A stretch of 64,000 bases of DNA from Bradyrhizobium sp. 4 (GTDB lineage: Bacteria > Pseudomonadota > Alphaproteobacteria > Rhizobiales > Xanthobacteraceae): positions 2,232,001 to 2,296,000 of the forward strand of contig NZ_CP064686.1 in assembly GCF_023100905.1 (NCBI RefSeq), given 5' to 3'. Under the pieces are notes generated by a model. The model was given only the letters and a program-made list of their open reading frames with translations. It did not search any database and was not told the origin of the DNA. Shown here in pieces: positions 61,801 to 64,000 of the stretch. The position numbers and the translations under genes are program-made. Numbering within the stretch: position 1 is the first letter of the stretch; each line of letters begins with the position of its first letter.

Positions 61801-62631
61801 TCACCGTCCCTGGAACTGCGGCTTGCGCTTCTCCATGAAGGCCTGACGGCCCTCGCGAAAATCCGCGCTGTCCATGCAGGCCGTGCCGGCCGCCCTGATC
61901 GCGTCCATGTCGCGCCCGCTTTCGTCCTTCAGCACCTGAGCAATGGTGAGCTTGGCGGCCTTGATCGCGAGCGGCGCATTTTGCGAGATTGTCTCGGCGA
62001 TGCCCATGGTCTCGCCCCAGAGCTGATCCTCTGGAACCACGCGCTCGACCAACCCGATGCGCAGTGCTTCCGACGCATCGATGCGCATGCCCGTATACAT
62101 CAGGAGTCGGGCCCAGGACGGTCCGACCAGCGACACCAGGTGCTTCAGGCCGTCGTAGCCATAGGCAATGCCGAGCTTCGCCGCGGGAATGCCGAACTGG
62201 CTGTCATGGGAGGCGATGCGGATGTCGGCAAGCATCGCCACCTGCATGCCGCCGCCAAGACAAAAGCCCTGGATGCAGGCAATGGTCGGCTTGGGATAAT
62301 CGGCAAGCAGCGCGCGCTGGGCGGCGCTGCGCTTGCCATATTCCTCGGAAGCGGCGGCGTTATGGCGCTTCTTCTCGAACTGGCTGATGTCGGCGCCCGA
62401 TACGAAGGCCTTGCCGCCGCCGCCGCGCAGGATCACGACGCGCACGACAGCGTCGTCGCGCAAGGCTGTCAGTGCCTCGCCAAATCCCTCCCACATCTCC
62501 AGCGACATCGCGTTGCGCTTGTCGGGATTGTTGAAGGTGATCACGCCGACGCCACCGGCTGTGTGCTTGAGGATCTTGCCATCGGCGTAGGGAATTTCGG
62601 TCGTGCTGGACATGTCGGACATCGCGCTCAT
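61801..62631 (-). CDS. Enoyl-CoA hydratase/isomerase family protein
   Basis: A 276-residue crotonase-fold protein. The oxyanion-hole segments are FVSGADISQFEKKR and GFCLGGGMQVAMLADIRIA. The second catalytic Glu of hydratases usually lies near the segment GIPAAKLGIAYGYDGLKHLV; here that position reads Ala-Lys-Leu-Gly, with no Glu in the expected place. It may therefore be an isomerase, thioesterase or a decarboxylase-type relative. Substrate unknown. It stands alone on the minus strand. Confidence 0.82.
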   Translation of the reverse strand: MSAMSDMSSTTEIPYADGKILKHTAGGVGVITFNNPDKRNAMSLEMWEGFGEALTALRDDAVVRVVILRGGGGKAFVSGADISQFEKKRHNAAASEEYGKRSAAQRALLADYPKPTIACIQGFCLGGGMQVAMLADIRIASHDSQFGIPAAKLGIAYGYDGLKHLVSLVGPSWARLLMYTGMRIDASEALRIGLVERVVPEDQLWGETMGIAETISQNAPLAIKAAKLTIAQVLKDESGRDMDAIRAAGTACMDSADFREGRQAFMEKRKPQFQGR

Positions 62632-62733
62632 TTTCGTTGGCGAGGCGCAATGTTCGTCCGGGGCGAGGCCAGGGTCAACCGCGGCAACGGACGTGGCTTT
62701 GCAGCCGCCTGTGCCGCGATTGCATGGCGCGAT

Positions 62734-64000
62734 CTATCTCGTCATGTGCGCGGTCAGCGGGTGGCTGCCGGCGTTGCTGAAGAAGGCCGCCTCTTCGGCG
62801 GTCGCCTCCAGCAGCTGCTCGTCCTGGTGATAGACGTCGTTGCGGAACTGGACGGTCTGGTCCTTGGTCATCCACGCCGTGAGATAGATCCAGGCCACCG
62901 GTACCTTCTTCACCATGGCGACGTCGAGATGCTGGCCGCTGGCGATTTCCGCGTCGATCGCGGCGCGGCTCCATTTCGGCTGGTCCTTCAAGAGCCAGGC
63001 GGCGAGATCGCGCACATTGTCGACGCGCGAGCAGCCATGGGAATCGAAGCGGTAATCATCGCTGAACAGATTGCGCTGGTTGGTGTCGTGCATGTAGACC
63101 GAATAGGAATTCGGCATGTCGATCTTGACCGCGCCGAGCGCGTTGAACGTGCCGTTGTGCTGGCGCACGGTGAAGTTCGGCGTATGCGTGCCCGACCAGT
63201 CGACCGAATTCGGGTCGATCGGATTGTCGTGCGCGTCGAGCACTTCCATGTGCATGCGCGACAGATAGGTGGGATCCTTGCGCATATGCGCGGAGATCTC
63301 GGTCTTGGCGATCGAGGAGGGCACCGTCCAGGTCGGATTGAGGACGACGCTGCTGATCTGGGCCGTCAGCGTCGGCGAGGGCTTTTCGGTCTTGCCGACG
63401 ATCACGCGATAACGCCTTACCACGACGTCGTTCTCGACCGCTTCGGCGAAGGCGGCGGGGATGTTGACGACGACATAGCGCTGGCCGAAGCCGAAATTCA
63501 TGTTCTCGAGCCGCTGCAGCGAAGCCTCCAGCTGCCGGATGCGATTCTGCACCGGCACGTTCATCGCCGCAATCGTGCGCGGCGTCATCGTTCCGGTCGG
63601 CGCGAGGCCGTGGCGGGCCTGGAAGCGTTTCACGGCGTCGGCGAGATCCTGGTCGAAGGCGCCGCTCGCCTTGTCGGCGGCAAGATCGCCGGAGACGATC
63701 AGCCGCTTCCGCAGGATATCGTCGTTGGCGCCTTGGGCGCCGGGCGCGAATTTGGCGTCTGCCGGGATCGCCGGCCAGCCGCCGCGCACGGCAAGATCGG
63801 AATAGCTCAGCGCCGCATCCTTGATGCGCTGGGCGGAGCCCTCGTCATAGGTCGGCTCGTGCGTCAGCGCGAGCGCCGCGGCCGAGCGGCTCTCTGCCGT
63901 CGAAGCGGACGCTGGCGCGGCAGTTTTCGGTGCGGCTGCGTGGGCCGGATTGGCGGTGGCCGGCACCGTGCCAGCCGCAGTCGCAGGCTTGGGCCCGGCC
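62734..64000 (-). CDS. L,D-transpeptidase (YkuD/YcbB family), N-terminus outside window
   Basis: About 422 residues are visible; the frame stays open to the right edge, so the start and signal peptide are missing. An Ala/Pro-rich linker leads (about 1-45). A peptidoglycan-binding domain follows (about 115-155; VKRFQARHGLAPTGTMTPRT) and then the YkuD catalytic domain with SHGCSRVDN, whose Cys is the acylating nucleophile, and PTWTVPSSIAKTEI. It forms 3-3 crosslinks in peptidoglycan in the periplasm. An in-frame GTG at 63966 is probably not the true start because coding continues beyond it. Confidence 0.85.
   Translation of the reverse strand, partial: AGPKPATAAGTVPATANPAHAAAPKTAAPASASTAESRSAAALALTHEPTYDEGSAQRIKDAALSYSDLAVRGGWPAIPADAKFAPGAQGANDDILRKRLIVSGDLAADKASGAFDQDLADAVKRFQARHGLAPTGTMTPRTIAAMNVPVQNRIRQLEASLQRLENMNFGFGQRYVVVNIPAAFAEAVENDVVVRRYRVIVGKTEKPSPTLTAQISSVVLNPTWTVPSSIAKTEISAHMRKDPTYLSRMHMEVLDAHDNPIDPNSVDWSGTHTPNFTVRQHNGTFNALGAVKIDMPNSYSVYMHDTNQRNLFSDDYRFDSHGCSRVDNVRDLAAWLLKDQPKWSRAAIDAEIASGQHLDVAMVKKVPVAWIYLTAWMTKDQTVQFRNDVYHQDEQLLEATAEEAAFFSNAGSHPLTAHMTR

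Overview
The window is GC-rich chromosomal DNA from an alphaproteobacterium, almost certainly a Bradyrhizobium. The clearest marker is a contiguous block with fixL, fixJ, a receiver-only regulator and fixK2 on the minus strand, facing a universal stress protein gene, a CBS gene, fixNOQP and fixGHIS on the plus strand. The predicted FixL (505 aa), FixI (730 aa) and FixK2 (with its redox-sensitive Cys) match the B. diazoefficiens/japonicum proteins as I remember them. No nod or nif genes, tRNA, rRNA, CRISPR array or insertion sequence was seen. This looks like core rather than island DNA.

Left part (1-9.8 kb): a fused indolepyruvate ferredoxin oxidoreductase runs off the left edge and is divergent from a hot-dog-fold protein. 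Next comes a two-gene unit, a cysteine hydrolase plus an NCS2/AzgA-like permease. It is preceded by a consensus sigma-54 promoter, which suggests nitrogen-controlled scavenging. An ABC importer without an ATPase gene lies convergent to it.

Sulfur/molybdenum region (9.8-15.8 kb): seven tightly packed minus-strand genes encode a two-subunit molybdenum hydroxylase (2Fe-2S subunit, then Mo subunit), a flavocytochrome-c-type flavoprotein, SoxX, SoxY, SoxZ and SoxA. No soxB or soxCD is present, and SoxY lacks the canonical C-terminal GGCGG carrier motif. This is the best candidate for an unusual pathway in the window.

16-28 kb: a B12-binding radical SAM enzyme, a DHA2 exporter divergent from a beta-decarboxylating dehydrogenase, a UBP-type zinc-finger protein, an SDR lacking its catalytic Tyr, a trans-aconitate-methyltransferase-like enzyme, and a TRAP transporter (DctP, DctQM fusion) followed by an alkyl sulfatase.

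28-35.5 kb: a glycosyltransferase, an ABC exporter, a glycogen-debranching-type glucosidase, a PRC-barrel protein and an MFS transporter.

35.5-48.7 kb: the oxygen-responsive cascade. FixL senses O2 and phosphorylates FixJ, FixJ activates fixK2, and FixK2 activates the cbb3 oxidase genes (fixNOQP) and their assembly genes (fixGHIS). Palindromic FixK boxes lie at the same distance (about 63 bp) from the fixN and fixG start codons. Further candidate boxes occur before the stress-protein gene and between fixJ and the receiver gene.

48.7-64 kb: an MFS transporter, a cupin, small secreted proteins, a peroxiredoxin, a LysR regulator divergent from 3-hydroxybutyrate dehydrogenase and a patatin, a DUF2236 protein, glycogen synthase, a CoA-transferase, an alcohol dehydrogenase, a second beta-decarboxylating dehydrogenase, an enoyl-CoA hydratase, and an L,D-transpeptidase running off the right edge. 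Three copies of one palindromic intergenic repeat (near 28.1, 56.0 and 60.2 kb) and two other hairpin-type repeats sit between genes.
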